From Candidatus Levyibacteriota bacterium (GTDB taxonomy: Bacteria; Patescibacteriota; Microgenomatia; Levybacterales; UBA12049), in assembly GCA_016182225.1 (NCBI GenBank), contig JACOXV010000040.1, forward strand, positions 1-12,039: 12,039 nt of DNA. Direction: 5' to 3'. Of this stretch, positions 11,943-12,039 are shown piece after piece; position 1 is the first letter of the stretch, and every line of letters begins with the position of its first letter. The translations under genes and the position numbers were made by a program. The notes beneath the pieces are model-generated. The model worked only from the letters and a program-made list of their open reading frames with translations. It made no database searches and had not been told where the DNA came from.

Positions 11943-12018
11943 TTAGTTATTAGCCATTAGCCTCTAGCCTTCAGTTAACTAATTGCTAGTTGCTGATTGC
12001 TAAATGCTAGTTAATTAG
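11943..12018. repeat. Inverted heptamer array upstream of nrdJ
   Basis: About eleven 7-bp units. The first half reads in one orientation (TTAGCCA, TTAGCCT, CTAGCCT types), the second in the opposite one (TGCTAGT, TGCTGAT, TGCTAAA, TGCTAGT). The second half also folds as a hairpin: AACTAATT (11977-11984) with AATTAGTT (12013-12020) and CTAG (11986-11989) with CTAG (12007-12010). It is followed on the plus strand by seven T, although no plus-strand gene ends here. The window's last 20 bases show nothing further. Confidence 0.8.
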
Positions 12019-12039
12019 TTTTTTTACTTCTTTTTCAAA

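Noticed and set aside
11943..12018. Heptamer arrays as a CRISPR array
   Set aside because: The unit is 7 bp with no spacers of constant length and no cas genes nearby.
11977..12027. Hairpin plus T run as a plus-strand terminator
   Set aside because: No plus-strand gene ends before it; the stem is explained by the inverted heptamers.

Overview
The window looks like Candidate Phyla Radiation (Patescibacteria) DNA, most likely of the Microgenomates type. The reasons are the AT-rich coding DNA, dense small operons, promoters placed so that mRNAs begin at or within a few bases of the start codon, a stand-alone VirD4/TraG-like ATPase, a class II ribonucleotide reductase, and intergenic heptamer and palindromic repeats. 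The lineage is an inference from gene content and style; no 16S or ribosomal protein gene is present. TGA, TAA and TAG all appear to act as stops.

Layout. (1) 1-1357, minus strand: the 5' part of a GC-rich lipoprotein gene that runs off the left edge. Its composition differs from everything to its right. It has a long leader (about 1358-1564) with a nested hairpin and a good promoter at 1571-1599. (2) 1659-1860: two divergent tRNA-like genes, both with a CAU anticodon, separated by a compact double promoter. The plus-strand one has the C1 x A72 mismatch of initiator tRNA but lacks the usual D-loop GG and T-loop UUC. (3) 1906-3958: a DUF218/YdcF-like gene, a convergent FtsB/DivIC-like gene and a divergent Xer-type recombinase whose conserved box II His is Asn. 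(4) 3962-4676: a 7-bp repeat array, tRNA-Ile(UAU) and an unknown ORF starting 3 nt after the tRNA. (5) 4699-7506, minus: a membrane-anchored ATPase and a small proline-rich partner with its own leaderless-type promoter. (6) 7543-11938, minus: nrdJ, then a palindromic repeat, then a probable cobalamin riboswitch, then a PduO-type adenosyltransferase gene, then an unknown Cys-rich protein. (7) 11943-12018: a second, inverted heptamer array upstream of nrdJ.

How the genes fit together. NrdJ needs adenosylcobalamin. The adenosyltransferase makes it from scavenged corrinoid, and the riboswitch between them would shut the adenosyltransferase off when the cofactor is plentiful while leaving nrdJ unaffected. 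The riboswitch's final hairpin is both a terminator-like stem and a mask for the adenosyltransferase Shine-Dalgarno site. The adenosyltransferase gene also carries two in-frame remnants related to the palindromic repeat next door. No corrinoid biosynthesis genes are seen in the window.
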